From Cytobacillus oceanisediminis (GTDB lineage Bacteria; Bacillota; Bacilli; Bacillales; Cytobacillaceae), in contig NZ_VLKI01000020.1 of assembly GCF_007830235.1 (NCBI RefSeq), positions 35,529 through 99,528 of the forward strand: a stretch of 64,000 bases of DNA, given 5' to 3'. A model generated the notes under the pieces. The model had not been told where the DNA came from. It did no database searches and was given only the letters and a program-made list of their open reading frames with translations. This document shows, piece by piece, positions 1 to 9,612 of the stretch (position 1 is its first letter; each line of letters begins with the position of its first letter). Made by a program: the position numbers and the translations under genes.

Positions 1-347
1 TTGCTTTTTATGTGTTTAAAAAAAGGGATGTTGCTGCGTAAAAGAATGGGAATGCTGTATTAACGATTTGGACCTATGGAGAGGCAGGTATGTGATGCTA
101 GCAAAAGTCCATGACTGGATAAAACGTTTTTTTGGTTAAGTTGATGATATATGTAGAGATTTGATGAAATATTGGCGGAAGTTGATGATAAGTTTCATTA
201 ACTACAAGAAATGAGTTTTCAATCAAAGCTTTTTTATACCCTTTCCCATTTACTTGCTTGAAAGATTACTTAATGTGACCTATCTGCATTTCAATCAATT
301 CTTTTTAAGTAAAAACCAATTTTATCAGGAAAATGATATATACATAC
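1..347. other. Intergenic region at window start, no gene supported
   Basis: No convincing coding sequence was found on either strand. The best candidate is a 14-codon frame at 95-139 preceded by a GGAGAGG stretch, but it has no recognisable product and no context. The segment is AT-rich and ends at the terminator that serves rarA on the minus strand. The neighbouring gene on the left lies outside the window. Confidence 0.5.
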
Positions 348-380
348 AAAAAAGAGTCTGGCGTCTGCCAGACTCTTTTT
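348..380 (-). terminator. Intrinsic terminator of rarA
   Basis: A perfect stem pairs AAAAAGAGTCTGGC at 349-362 with its complement at 367-380 around a 4-base loop. A-tracts and T-tracts on the two sides let it work in both directions. Before the miniature element at 388-630 inserted, this stem directly followed the rarA stop codon, so it is read here as the original rarA terminator, now about 250 bp further away. Confidence 0.85.
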
Positions 381-387
381 AAGATTT

Positions 388-630
388 GGCTGTGTTAAAG
401 CTAAATCTTAATTTTAGCACCCTGTTGATTGGAGCGGAAGGTGCGAGATCCTTGAAAATGCATCCGCATTTCCTTCGTGCGGTGTTTATTCAAGGATGCT
501 TATTCAAAGTCCAGCGGGTGTGCGGATCAAAGGGAGACCCCGCAGGCGCATGTCGCCGAGGAGGCTCCCGGATCGCCCGCGATTCGCTAAGTACCTGGAG
601 CGGAAATCAACAGGCAAGTTTAACAGAACC
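388..630 (+). repeat. Miniature inverted-repeat element, full-length copy 1
   Basis: This is a 243-bp non-coding element. It starts GGCTGTGTTAAAG and ends with the near complement TTTAACAGAACC. A second internal inverted pair, CTGTTGATT and AATCAACAG, brackets a GC-rich core containing GAGACCCCGCAGG and a GGAGCGGAA direct repeat. The 8-bp flanks TAAGATTT (380-387 and 631-638) are identical, which is a clear target-site duplication. The element lies between the rarA stop codon and the rarA terminator. Its open frame is not a gene. Confidence 0.9.
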
Positions 631-1898
631 TAAGATTTTAAAAGCTTGTCATATACTGCAGCTAAAGCCTGTTCAAATTTTCCTGTTTTCTTAGGCTGGT
701 AGTATACTTTGTTTTTAATTTTGTCAGGCAGGTACTGCTGCTTGACCCAGCCAGTTTCGTAATCATGCGGGTATAGATAATCAATGCCTCTTCCAAGTTC
801 TTTTGCGCCTTTATAGTGTGCATCCTTAAGGTGGTCAGGGACTTCACCGCTTTTGCCTGCCCGAATGTCGGCAATGGCTGCATCCAATGCTTTATAGGCA
901 GAATTGGATTTAGGGGAAAGGCAAAGTTCTATCACAGCATTGGCGAGCGGAATTCTAGCTTCCGGAAATCCGATCCTTTCCGCTGTTTCAATGGCGGCTA
1001 GGGTCCTGGCTCCAGCTTGCGGTGAGGCGAGTCCAATATCTTCATAGGCAATGACAAGCAGGCGTCTGCCGATGCTCTGGAGGTCGCCTGCTTCAATTAA
1101 TCTTCCTAGATAATGCAAGGCTGCATTAACATCGCTTCCCCTGATGGATTTTTGGAAACCGGATAATACATCATAATGGGCATCTCCATCTTTATCATGG
1201 GTGAAGCTTTTACGCTGAATGCACTCTTCAGCAATAGACAGATCAATTCTTATAATGCCGTCCTCATCAGCTTTTGTAGACATAACAGCAAGTTCCAAAG
1301 CATTTAGCGAGCTTCTGACATCGCCATTGGATGAAGTTGCAAGATGGGTTAAAGCTTCGTCGGTTACCTCGGTATCTTTATCGCCAAGACCTCGCTCTTT
1401 ATCCTTTAATGCTCTCGTCAGCGCTTCTTTTATATTTTCAACTGATAACGGCTTCAGTTCAAAAATTTGGCATCTGCTTCTTATCGCCGGATTTATGGCA
1501 TGATATGGATTGCTTGTAGTGGCTCCAATTAACGTAATGCTTCCGTTTTCGAGATAGGGAAGCAGGAAATCCTGTTTTCCTTTATCCAGCCTATGGACTT
1601 CATCCAGCAAAAGAATAACCTTGCCCGACATTTTTGCCTCAGCTGCAACAACCTCCATATCCTTTTTATTGTTGGTAACAGCATTTAATGTACGGAAAGC
1701 ATATTTTGTACTTCCGGCTATGGCGCTCGCAATGGAAGTTTTTCCAATTCCAGGCGGTCCATATAGGATCATGGAGGACAGCTGTTTGGCCTGTACCATT
1801 CGATATATGATTTTCCCTTCAGAAACAAGATGCTCCTGACCAATGATTTCCTCAATCGTTCTCGGCCGCATGCGAAATGCGAGAGGCTTAATGCTCAA
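630..1898 (-). CDS. rarA: Replication-associated recombination protein A (AAA+ ATPase, MgsA/RarA family)
   Basis: RarA is a clamp-loader-like AAA+ ATPase that acts at stalled replication forks. The product of 422 residues carries Walker A GPPGIGKTS near residues 47-55 and Walker B ILLLDEVH near 95-102, followed by the C-terminal MgsA tetramerisation region (YEDIGLASPQA, LSPKSNSAY). I chose the TTG start at 1898 because GGAG lies 8 bases upstream and the protein then begins MSIKPLAFRMRP, as in relatives; a GTG three codons upstream is possible but overlaps that ribosome site. The stop codon TAG is formed by TA from the target duplication and G from the inserted element; removing the element restores TAA, so the protein is unchanged. 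It is transcribed divergently from the yczE-cymR pair. Confidence 0.93.
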   Translation of the reverse strand: MSIKPLAFRMRPRTIEEIIGQEHLVSEGKIIYRMVQAKQLSSMILYGPPGIGKTSIASAIAGSTKYAFRTLNAVTNNKKDMEVVAAEAKMSGKVILLLDEVHRLDKGKQDFLLPYLENGSITLIGATTSNPYHAINPAIRSRCQIFELKPLSVENIKEALTRALKDKERGLGDKDTEVTDEALTHLATSSNGDVRSSLNALELAVMSTKADEDGIIRIDLSIAEECIQRKSFTHDKDGDAHYDVLSGFQKSIRGSDVNAALHYLGRLIEAGDLQSIGRRLLVIAYEDIGLASPQAGARTLAAIETAERIGFPEARIPLANAVIELCLSPKSNSAYKALDAAIADIRAGKSGEVPDHLKDAHYKGAKELGRGIDYLYPHDYETGWVKQQYLPDKIKNKVYYQPKKTGKFEQALAAVYDKLLKS

Positions 1899-2083
1899 TG
1901 TAATCACTCCAACCTTTAACAGGCTTTTAACCTATTCATTCTTTAATACTCCGCAAAAATAGCTCGTGAGCTCTTTCGCTTTATAATTTAAGATACCATA
2001 ATACATCTCACTGCAAAATGAATATAGACTTAGGGGAGGAACTGCCCGGTCAGTGCGCTCCCGCCCCTTTTCCTCCTAAAATA

Positions 2084-2092
2084 TGCTATAAT
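2084..2092 (+). promoter_or_regulatory. Extended -10 promoter element before yczE-cymR
   Basis: TGCTATAAT matches the extended -10 consensus TGnTATAAT and lies about 75 bases before the yczE start. No good -35 hexamer is visible, which is usual for extended -10 promoters. An imperfect GC-rich palindrome (about 2030-2079) lies just upstream. Inferred from sequence only. Confidence 0.5.
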
Positions 2093-2165
2093 GTCAAAAG
2101 TCTATAATATTACTAAGGATTCTTAAAAATTTTTATATGCATGTCTGGCGGGGAGCGTAAGGTAC

Positions 2166-2855
2166 ATGATTCTGAAAAATAAAGGGCAGATTGGCCCAAG
2201 GTTTTTGGTGTATTTAATCGGGCTGCTCGTCATGAGCCTTGGGATTGTTTTATTAATTATGGCTGATATAGGGGCAACTCCCTGGGATGTACTCCATGTC
2301 GGATTGTACTACCAGCTTGGACTGACAATAGGAAGCTGGTCAATCGTTGTAGGGATCTTGATTTTAACGATTGCCGCACTCATTTCAAAAGAATTTCCAC
2401 AGGTCGGAGCTTTTTTGAATATGGTGCTCATAGGGCTATTCATTGACTTATATTTACTTTTGCCATTTATGCAGACACCGAATGCACTGGGCGGTAAGAT
2501 AGCCATGTTTTCATTCGGAATTGTCACATACTGTTATGGAATGGGTCTGTATATCTCAGCACAGCTGGGTGCAGGCCCACGGGATAGCCTGATGATTGCC
2601 CTAACCGCAAAGACCGGCTGGAAGGTCAGGAATGTGAGAGCCTTAATGGAGGTTATCGTTTTGGCCATTGGATGGCAGCTTGGCGGGCCTGTTTTTTGGG
2701 GCACTGTTGTGCTCAGTTTGTTGGTTGGCCCGACTGTTGGGGTTGCTTTGCCGCAGTGCCAAGCTTTAACCGACCGATTTTTGGCAAAGCTTAAAGATGA
2801 TAAGGAAATATATTTAAATCGAATGTTGAAAGAAAAGAATAGAGGTGCCAGCTGA
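2166..2855 (+). CDS. yczE: YczE/YitT-type integral membrane protein
   Basis: The 229-residue product is highly hydrophobic with about five predicted membrane helices and the family hallmark ADIGATPWDVLHVG near residues 31-44, repeated in weaker form as AQLGAGPRDSLMIAL. This internal similarity is typical of YczE-like proteins. Their substrate or biochemical role is not established. The stop codon overlaps the cymR start (ATGA), so the two are translationally coupled. YczE is not at this position in Bacillus subtilis, so this gene may be an insertion between rarA and cymR. Confidence 0.8.
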   Translation: MILKNKGQIGPRFLVYLIGLLVMSLGIVLLIMADIGATPWDVLHVGLYYQLGLTIGSWSIVVGILILTIAALISKEFPQVGAFLNMVLIGLFIDLYLLLPFMQTPNALGGKIAMFSFGIVTYCYGMGLYISAQLGAGPRDSLMIALTAKTGWKVRNVRALMEVIVLAIGWQLGGPVFWGTVVLSLLVGPTVGVALPQCQALTDRFLAKLKDDKEIYLNRMLKEKNRGAS

Positions 2856-3274
2856 TGAAAATATCCACTAAAGGCCGTTATGGCTTAACCATTATGATTG
2901 AATTAGCAAAAAAACATGGAGAGGGTCCTACCTCCTTGAAATCTATTGCCCAAACAAATGACTTGTCGGAGCATTACCTTGAGCAGCTCATTGCTCCGCT
3001 TCGAAACGCCGGGCTTGTGAAAAGTATCCGTGGTGCATATGGAGGCTATATTTTGGGGAATGACCCAACAAAAATAACAGCGGGTGACATTATCAGGGTT
3101 CTGGAAGGGCCGATCAGTCCGGTAGAAGGCATTGAAGATGAAGAGCCTGCAAAGAGAGAGCTTTGGATGCGCATTCGCGATGCAGTTAAAGATGTGCTCG
3201 ATAACACGACTCTTGAAGATCTTGCGAGCCATACAGACACAGGCGAATCGGATGCTTATATGTTTTATATTTAG
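2855..3274 (+). CDS. cymR: Cysteine metabolism repressor CymR (Rrf2 family)
   Basis: CymR represses sulfur-acquisition and cysteine-synthesis genes in complex with CysK in Bacillus subtilis. The 139-residue protein begins MKISTKGRYGLTIMIELA and has the Rrf2 winged-helix domain (helix-turn-helix about residues 25-60, SIAQTNDLSEHYLEQLI, then wing GAYGGYILG). It has no cysteines of the IscR type, consistent with a cluster-free regulator. It overlaps yczE by one base. Its stop codon TAG is TA of the flank plus the first G of the miniature element at 3274. The next gene is the cysteine desulfurase, the usual CymR neighbour. Confidence 0.93.
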   Translation: MKISTKGRYGLTIMIELAKKHGEGPTSLKSIAQTNDLSEHYLEQLIAPLRNAGLVKSIRGAYGGYILGNDPTKITAGDIIRVLEGPISPVEGIEDEEPAKRELWMRIRDAVKDVLDNTTLEDLASHTDTGESDAYMFYI

Positions 3275-3350
3275 GCTAGGTTAATGCTTATTGCTGATTT
3301 TGGCACCATGCTGATTGGAGCGGAAATCCACAGGCAGGTGTAACAGAGCT
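3274..3350 (+). repeat. Miniature element, 77-bp deleted copy 2
   Basis: It keeps both ends (GGCTAGGTTAATG and GTGTAACAGAGCT) but lacks the whole core: the sequence passes from CTGATTG straight to GAGCGGAAATC. This is what deletion between the two GGAGCGGAA direct repeats of the full element would leave. Flanks TATATTTA (3266-3273) and TATTTTAA (3351-3358) are only partly alike, suggesting an old insertion. It separates cymR from the desulfurase gene. Confidence 0.8.
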
Positions 3351-3482
3351 TATTTTAATAAAATCAAAGCAAAACAGCCAGGTTGGCCAGCATCTTAAAG
3401 AATTCGGCTGATGAGGAGAATAATTCCTATTTTTATAGGAAAAATGCAAGTAGCAGGACGAAAAAAAAGTAGGTGAAATAGA

Positions 3483-4625
3483 TTGGAACGAATTTACCTT
3501 GACCATGCAGCAACATCTCCCATGCACCCGGGAGTGATAGACCGGATGACAGTGGTGATGAAATCCGAGTTCGGAAATCCGTCAAGCATCCACTTTTTTG
3601 GACGGAGTGCACGCCATATCATTGATGAGGCACGTGCAGACTTAGCCAAAAGCATAGGTGCAAAGTCTAATGAAATTATTTTTACGAGCGGGGGAACGGA
3701 AGCCGATAATCATGCTATTTTCGGAGTAGCGGAATCGTACCGGCAAAAAGGGAAGCATATCATCACAACCCAAATTGAACACCATGCAGTTTTGCATGCA
3801 TGCGAGCAGCTTGAGAAGCAAGGCTATGAAGTAACGTATTTGCCTGTTGATCAAGATGGGCGTGTTGCTGCAGAGGATGTTTCCAAAGCTTTAAGGAATG
3901 ATACTATACTTGTGACGATCATGTTTGGGAATAATGAGGTTGGCACGATCCAGCCAATTAAGGAAATTGGAGAATTGCTGGTGGGCCATCCTGCAAAATT
4001 CCATACGGATGCAGTGCAGGCTTATGGTCTTGAAAGAATTGATGTCAATGAATTGAAAATTGATTTGCTTTCTGTCTCCGCACATAAAATTAATGGGCCA
4101 AAAGGAATCGGCTTTTTGTATGCCCATCCGGATGTGAAACTTTCTTCCCGGCTGTTTGGAGGAGAACAGGAGAGAAAGCGCCGGGCAGGGACAGAAAATG
4201 TTCCTTCGATTGCAGGCTTCCAGGAAGCGGTACAAATTTCCCAGCAGGAAATGGATTCCAAACGGGAAGAATACAAAGCTTTTAAAATGTTATTTTTGAA
4301 TAAGCTTAAACAGGAAGAAGTGGAATTTGAGCAAAACGGATCGCTTGATTATTCTCTGTCCCATGTTCTAAACTTAAGCTTTCCCGGAACAAACGTGGAA
4401 GCTATGCTTGTAAATCTCGATTTGTCGGGAATAGCAGCATCAAGCGGATCTGCTTGTACAGCAGGATCCATAGATCCATCTCATGTGCTTGTAAGCATGT
4501 TTGGAAAAGGATCAGAGAAGCTGCAAAATTCTATCCGTTTTAGCTTTGGCCTTTTTAACACAAGGGAGCAAGTCGGCAGAGCAGCTGAAGATACAGCCAA
4601 AATCGTAAAGCGGCTGGCTAAATAG
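3483..4625 (+). CDS. iscS: Cysteine desulfurase (IscS/NifS family, YrvO-like)
   Basis: This PLP enzyme removes sulfur from L-cysteine and hands it as persulfide to acceptors; its genetic partner here is MnmA for tRNA 2-thiouridine. The 380-residue protein shows the PLP lysine K202 in SVSAHKINGPKG, the FTSGGTEADNHA motif near residues 67-78 and the catalytic loop cysteine C325 in SSGSACTAGS. The start is TTG at 3483, set by AGGTG upstream and the typical MERIYLDHAATSP beginning. It lies 86 bp before mnmA, as in Bacillus subtilis yrvO-trmU. Confidence 0.93.
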   Translation: MERIYLDHAATSPMHPGVIDRMTVVMKSEFGNPSSIHFFGRSARHIIDEARADLAKSIGAKSNEIIFTSGGTEADNHAIFGVAESYRQKGKHIITTQIEHHAVLHACEQLEKQGYEVTYLPVDQDGRVAAEDVSKALRNDTILVTIMFGNNEVGTIQPIKEIGELLVGHPAKFHTDAVQAYGLERIDVNELKIDLLSVSAHKINGPKGIGFLYAHPDVKLSSRLFGGEQERKRRAGTENVPSIAGFQEAVQISQQEMDSKREEYKAFKMLFLNKLKQEEVEFEQNGSLDYSLSHVLNLSFPGTNVEAMLVNLDLSGIAASSGSACTAGSIDPSHVLVSMFGKGSEKLQNSIRFSFGLFNTREQVGRAAEDTAKIVKRLAK

Positions 4626-4647
4626 ATGAAAGAGTTGAGAAAAACAA

Positions 4648-4679
4648 ATGCATGGCATTTATTGATCTGGTCCATGCAT
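4648..4679 (+). promoter_or_regulatory. Hairpin in the iscS-mnmA gap
   Basis: ATGCATGG (4648-4655) pairs perfectly with CCATGCAT (4672-4679) around a 16-base loop. The following TTCTTTCTTAAGG is only weakly T-rich, so a full terminator is doubtful. It could tune read-through or protect mRNA between the desulfurase and mnmA. Function inferred. Confidence 0.45.
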
Positions 4680-4711
4680 GTTCTTTCTTAAGGAATTGAG
4701 GTGAAATATAG

Positions 4712-5827
<1,116 letters not shown>

Positions 5828-5863
5828 GCAATGCTTGCTGAGAAAGCTGTAAACGGTTAAATG

Positions 5864-5897
5864 CCCCGATTCTTTTTCACAGAGTCGGGGTTTAATT
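5864..5897 (+). terminator. Intrinsic terminator after mnmA
   Basis: CCCCGATTCT pairs with AGAGTCGGGG and is followed by TTTAATTTT. It ends the iscS-mnmA transcript about 40 bases after the stop codon. Confidence 0.85.
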
Positions 5898-5934
5898 TTG
5901 GTATACTCCGCTTGTAAAAGAGCAGTCAAAAATA

Positions 5935-5943
5935 TGCTATACT
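5935..5943 (+). promoter_or_regulatory. Extended -10 element before the TPR gene
   Basis: TGCTATACT fits the extended -10 pattern and lies 25 bases before the start codon of the TPR gene, just downstream of the mnmA terminator. The -35 region is not convincing. Confidence 0.45.
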
Positions 5944-5967
5944 TTCATTTGAATGGAGTGATTAATC

Positions 5968-6633
5968 ATGGATAAAAACCAAATCGGTATTCAATATATG
6001 CAAGAAGGAAAATGGGAGGAAGCAGCGAAGACTTTTATGGAAGCGATCGAGGAAAATCCTTCGGATCCGGTCTCGTATATTAATTTTGGAAACGTGCTAT
6101 CCGCTGTAGGAGAGAATGAAAAGGCCCTGAAGTTTTATGAAAAAGCAATAGGCCTTGATGAAAATGCCGGGGCTGCTTATTATAGTGCAGGTAACCTATA
6201 TTATGAAATGCAGCAATTTGACGAGGCAAAGAAAATGTTTGAAACAGCTATGAAAAAAGGGCTGGAAACTGGGGATAACTTTTTCATGCTCGGTATGGCG
6301 CTTGCAGCACTTGACCAGGGAAAACTGGCTTTGCCCTATTTGCAGCGAAGTGCAGAATTGAATGAAAACGATGCGGAAGCCCATTTTCAATATGGCTTAT
6401 GCCTCGCGCAATTAAATTATATTGATGAAGCCATTAAGCAAATGAAAAAGTGCATTGAAATAGAGCCAGAACATGCAGACGCCTTTTATAACCTGGGTGT
6501 AGCATATGGTTTTAAGGAACAGGAAGAAGAAGCGCTTGCCTACTTCAATAAGGCACTTGAGATTCAGCCTGACCATGTTTTGGCTGGTTATGGGAAAAAG
6601 CTTATTGAAAAGGGCGATACCAAATCGAAATAA
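5968..6633 (+). CDS. yrrB: Tetratricopeptide repeat protein (YrrB-like)
   Basis: The 221-residue protein consists almost entirely of 34-residue TPR units (for example AVSYINFGNVLSAVGENEKA-type helices, then NAGAAYYSAGNLYYEMQQFDEA and HADAFYNLGVAYGFKEQEEEA), about six in all. Such scaffolds mediate protein-protein contacts. No signal peptide or membrane helix is present, so it should be cytosolic. ATG 5968 follows a GGAGTG site. It lies 31 bp before recD2, the conserved yrrB-yrrC arrangement. The specific partner is unknown. Confidence 0.88.
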   Translation: MDKNQIGIQYMQEGKWEEAAKTFMEAIEENPSDPVSYINFGNVLSAVGENEKALKFYEKAIGLDENAGAAYYSAGNLYYEMQQFDEAKKMFETAMKKGLETGDNFFMLGMALAALDQGKLALPYLQRSAELNENDAEAHFQYGLCLAQLNYIDEAIKQMKKCIEIEPEHADAFYNLGVAYGFKEQEEEALAYFNKALEIQPDHVLAGYGKKLIEKGDTKSK

Positions 6634-6664
6634 GATAGATTTGCTTAAGGGGAGGGGACAAAAG

Positions 6665-9091
6665 ATGGAAAAACAGGACTCCATGGATCTTTTTGCCGAA
6701 CAGGGAAAATTTATAAAAGGCAGACATCTTGTCACCATATTTCATAATGAGCAAAATTTATATACGGTTTTGCGAATTCGGGTTGATGAAACAAATGATT
6801 CGTATGAGGAAAAAGAGGCGGTTATTACCGGCTATCTTCCAAAGATGCATGAGCATGAAACCTATATTTTCTACGGTGAATTCAAAGATCATCCAAAATT
6901 CGGCGTCCAATTTCACGCAAGCCATTACCGGAAAGACCTTCCCCAAACAAAACAGGGTGTGGCCAATTATTTATCAAGCGAACTATTTAAAGGAATCGGA
7001 AAGAAAACAGCAGAGCAAATCGTTGAGACACTTGGAGAAGATGCCATTTCCCGGATCCTAAACCAGCCTTCCCTTCTTGATCAGGTTCCCAAGCTAGCAC
7101 CTGATAAAGCTAAATTGCTTTACGAGACGCTTATGGAGCATCAAGGCCTTGAACAGGCCATGATTGCACTAAATCAATATGGATTCGGCCCTCAGCTATC
7201 TATGCGGATTTATCAAGTTTATAAAGAATCAACGATTGAAGTTGTACAAAACAATCCATATAGACTTGTAGAGGATATTGAAGGTGTCGGGTTTGGGCGG
7301 GCGGATGAACTCGGCTATCAGCTGGGCATTTCGGGCAGCCACCCTGACCGGATTAAAGCAGCTTGTCTGTACATACTTGAAATGGAAAGCATGCAAGCAG
7401 GCCATGTTTTTGTGGAAGCAAAGGTTCTGCTGCAAAGCGTGAAAAAACTGCTGGAAGATAATAAGCGGGACTCGATTGAATATAGAGAAATTTCCAATGA
7501 ATTGATTAAGCTTGAAGAAGAAGGAAAAATAATGGCTGAAGGGCAAAAATTATATCTTCCTTCCCTTTATTTTTCGGAGAAAGGCCTCGTAACAAATATT
7601 AAACGAATCCTTAAGCAAACACAGTATGATGAACAGTTTCCGGAGTCGGAGTTTCTGCTGGCCTTAGGCAATCTGGAAGAGCGTCTAGGCGTCCAATATG
7701 CACCGACCCAAAAAGAAGCGATCCAAACAGCCTTAATGTCCCCAATGCTGATTCTTACTGGCGGGCCAGGTACTGGAAAAACAACGGTCATCAAAGGGAT
7801 TGTTGAACTTTATGCTGAATTGCATGGCTGTTCCCTCGAGCCGAAGGATTATAAAAAGGAAGAGCCATTCCCTTTCCTGCTGGCTGCCCCCACTGGCCGG
7901 GCCGCAAAACGAATGTCAGAGTCTACGGGTCTGCCTGCTGTAACAATTCACCGGCTGCTGGGCTGGAATGGGACAGAAGGTTTCGACCGCCATGAAGAAA
8001 GCCCTTTGGAAGGCAAGATATTAATTATTGATGAAACTTCAATGGTCGATGTATGGCTCGCCAATCAGCTTTTCAAAGCTTTGCCTGAAAATATGCAGGT
8101 GATCCTGGTAGGCGATGAAGATCAGCTTCCTTCAGTTGGACCTGGCCAGGTGTTGAAAGACCTCCTCCGCTCAGAACGTATTCCAACCGTCTGTTTAACC
8201 GATATTTACCGCCAGGCGGAAGGCTCTTCAATCATCGAGCTTGCCCATGAAATGAAAAAAGGCAAGCTGCCTGTGAATATTTCCGCACAGCAGGCTGACC
8301 GTTCATTTATTAGATGCCACCCGGGCCAAATTGCGGATGTTGTTGAAAAGGTCGTTATAAATGCCAAGAAAAAAGGCTATTCATCAAGGGATATACAAGT
8401 GCTTGCCCCTATGTATAGAGGGCCTGCAGGCATTGATAAACTCAATGAAATATTGCAGGAGATCCTTAATCCCAATCCGGATGGAACGAGGAAGGAGCTT
8501 GCTTTTGGCGATGTCAAATACCGCATTGGCGATAAAGTTCTTCAGCTCGTTAACCAGCCGGAGAATAACGTCTTCAATGGAGATATGGGGGAAATTGTTT
8601 CAATCTTTTATGCAAAAGAAAATACGGAAAAACAGGATATGGTTGTTGTTTCCTTTGATGGTGCAGAAGCTACATACTCCAGGCAGGATTTGAACCAAAT
8701 CACACATGCATACTGCTGCTCTGTTCATAAATCCCAGGGTAGTGAATTCCCGATTGTTATTCTGCCGGTTGTTAAAAGTTATTATCGGATGCTGAGAAGA
8801 AACCTGCTCTATACCGCAATCACCCGCAGCAAGCAATTTTTAATTCTATGCGGTGAAGAGGAAGCATTAAAAATTGGTGTTGAGCGGGCAGAAGAACAAG
8901 CACGCCTAACAACTCTTTCTGAGAAGCTTAGAGAAGCAATCCCAGCAGAGGGTGAGTTTCAAAAGGATGAAGTCGGGGATACTTCATTAGAGGAAACACT
9001 CACACTCGAAAAAAGACTGCTTCAAACCGACCCGATGATCGGAATGGGAAATATAACACCGTATGATTTTATGGAAACAGAATATAGCTAA
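6665..9091 (+). CDS. recD2: ATP-dependent RecD2-type DNA helicase (YrrC)
   Basis: RecD2 is a 5'-3' superfamily 1B helicase that is not part of RecBCD; in Bacillus subtilis it helps replication forks and mutation avoidance. The 808-residue protein has an N-terminal OB-like and helix-hairpin-helix part (LFKGIGKKTAEQIVETLG), Walker A GGPGTGKTT near residue 366, Walker B IIDETSMVD near 454, motif III GDEDQLPSVGPGQ and C-terminal motifs VHKSQGSEFP and LLYTAITRSK. The upstream frame is open for 53 more codons inside yrrB, but the GGGGAGGGG site at 6650-6658 and MEKQDSMDLF choose ATG 6665. Confidence 0.94.
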   Translation: MEKQDSMDLFAEQGKFIKGRHLVTIFHNEQNLYTVLRIRVDETNDSYEEKEAVITGYLPKMHEHETYIFYGEFKDHPKFGVQFHASHYRKDLPQTKQGVANYLSSELFKGIGKKTAEQIVETLGEDAISRILNQPSLLDQVPKLAPDKAKLLYETLMEHQGLEQAMIALNQYGFGPQLSMRIYQVYKESTIEVVQNNPYRLVEDIEGVGFGRADELGYQLGISGSHPDRIKAACLYILEMESMQAGHVFVEAKVLLQSVKKLLEDNKRDSIEYREISNELIKLEEEGKIMAEGQKLYLPSLYFSEKGLVTNIKRILKQTQYDEQFPESEFLLALGNLEERLGVQYAPTQKEAIQTALMSPMLILTGGPGTGKTTVIKGIVELYAELHGCSLEPKDYKKEEPFPFLLAAPTGRAAKRMSESTGLPAVTIHRLLGWNGTEGFDRHEESPLEGKILIIDETSMVDVWLANQLFKALPENMQVILVGDEDQLPSVGPGQVLKDLLRSERIPTVCLTDIYRQAEGSSIIELAHEMKKGKLPVNISAQQADRSFIRCHPGQIADVVEKVVINAKKKGYSSRDIQVLAPMYRGPAGIDKLNEILQEILNPNPDGTRKELAFGDVKYRIGDKVLQLVNQPENNVFNGDMGEIVSIFYAKENTEKQDMVVVSFDGAEATYSRQDLNQITHAYCCSVHKSQGSEFPIVILPVVKSYYRMLRRNLLYTAITRSKQFLILCGEEEALKIGVERAEEQARLTTLSEKLREAIPAEGEFQKDEVGDTSLEETLTLEKRLLQTDPMIGMGNITPYDFMETEYS

Positions 9092-9095
9092 AAAG

Positions 9096-9126
9096 GAACA
9101 GTCTAAATATAGGCTGTTCTTTTTTA
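9096..9126 (+). terminator. Intrinsic terminator after recD2
   Basis: GGAACAG-TC pairs with GG-CTGTTCT and is followed by a run of six T. It starts a few bases after the recD2 stop codon. Confidence 0.8.
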
Positions 9127-9152
9127 TATACCATCAGTTGGAGGGATCAGTT

Positions 9153-9317
9153 ATGGGCAAATGGAATGAAGAAGCAGCACCAAATAATAATATGGCATCG
9201 GAAGAACTGGAAGCATCCCATCTTGTTTCGAATTCTAGGCAGGCAAAAATAAACGAGAAAAACCATCCTTCGGGCGGGGAAGCAAAAGTGAGCCCAGGCA
9301 ATAGAAGAACAGTTTAG
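9153..9317 (+). CDS. Small hydrophilic hypothetical protein, 54 aa
   Basis: Start ATG 9153 has a strong GGAGGG site 7 bases upstream. The product is polar, rich in Asn, Glu and Ala, without cysteines or membrane segments (MGKWNEEAAPNNNMASEEL at its start). I do not recognise the family. The good ribosome site and position in a run of small genes between recD2 and yrrD support a real gene, but it could be a short lineage-specific frame. Confidence 0.55.
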   Translation: MGKWNEEAAPNNNMASEELEASHLVSNSRQAKINEKNHPSGGEAKVSPGNRRTV

Positions 9318-9353
9318 TTCTGTACTTTAACAATAGAAACCAAAAAAGGAGAA

Positions 9354-9515
9354 ATGATTTTTGTGGAAAAGAAAAAAAGAAGCTCGCTTCTTAATCTCCA
9401 TGGAGTAAAGCGGTATAATCAGCCGAAACAGCAGGAATATGAGTTTTCCGAAGAACTTTCGGACGGAGGAGAACGGAACGATCGATTTAACAAACCCAGA
9501 TATAATGGCCGCTAA
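9354..9515 (+). CDS. Small basic hypothetical protein, 53 aa
   Basis: Translation gives MIFVEKKKRSSLLNLHGVKR and a polar tail ending NKPRYNGR. AAGGAG lies just before ATG 9354, but the spacing is too short; GTG 9363, with 11-12 bases spacing, may be the true start and would give 50 residues. It sits between recD2 and yrrD, where Bacillus subtilis also carries small unnamed genes. No domain recognised. Confidence 0.5.
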   Translation: MIFVEKKKRSSLLNLHGVKRYNQPKQQEYEFSEELSDGGERNDRFNKPRYNGR

Positions 9516-9612
9516 AAACCTATGAAGCCTGAGTCACATGGCCCAAAAAACTTATTGGCTCTTATGGCAATGGTTTTCCGTTATGTTTTTTAAAGGACAG
9601 TGAAAACTATAA

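Noticed and set aside
95..139. 14-codon frame with GGAGAGG upstream
   Set aside because: Too short, no recognisable product and no neighbouring support.
386..694. Open frame of 102 codons (and similar ones at 21525-21731, 25124-25357, 31187-31489, 34952-35158 and 60463-60663)
   Set aside because: All lie inside copies of the miniature element, differ in frame and length between copies and lack ribosome sites; they are not genes.
2000..2100. 6S RNA or riboswitch in the rarA-yczE gap
   Set aside because: A GC-rich imperfect palindrome exists, but no recognised RNA signature or length fits.
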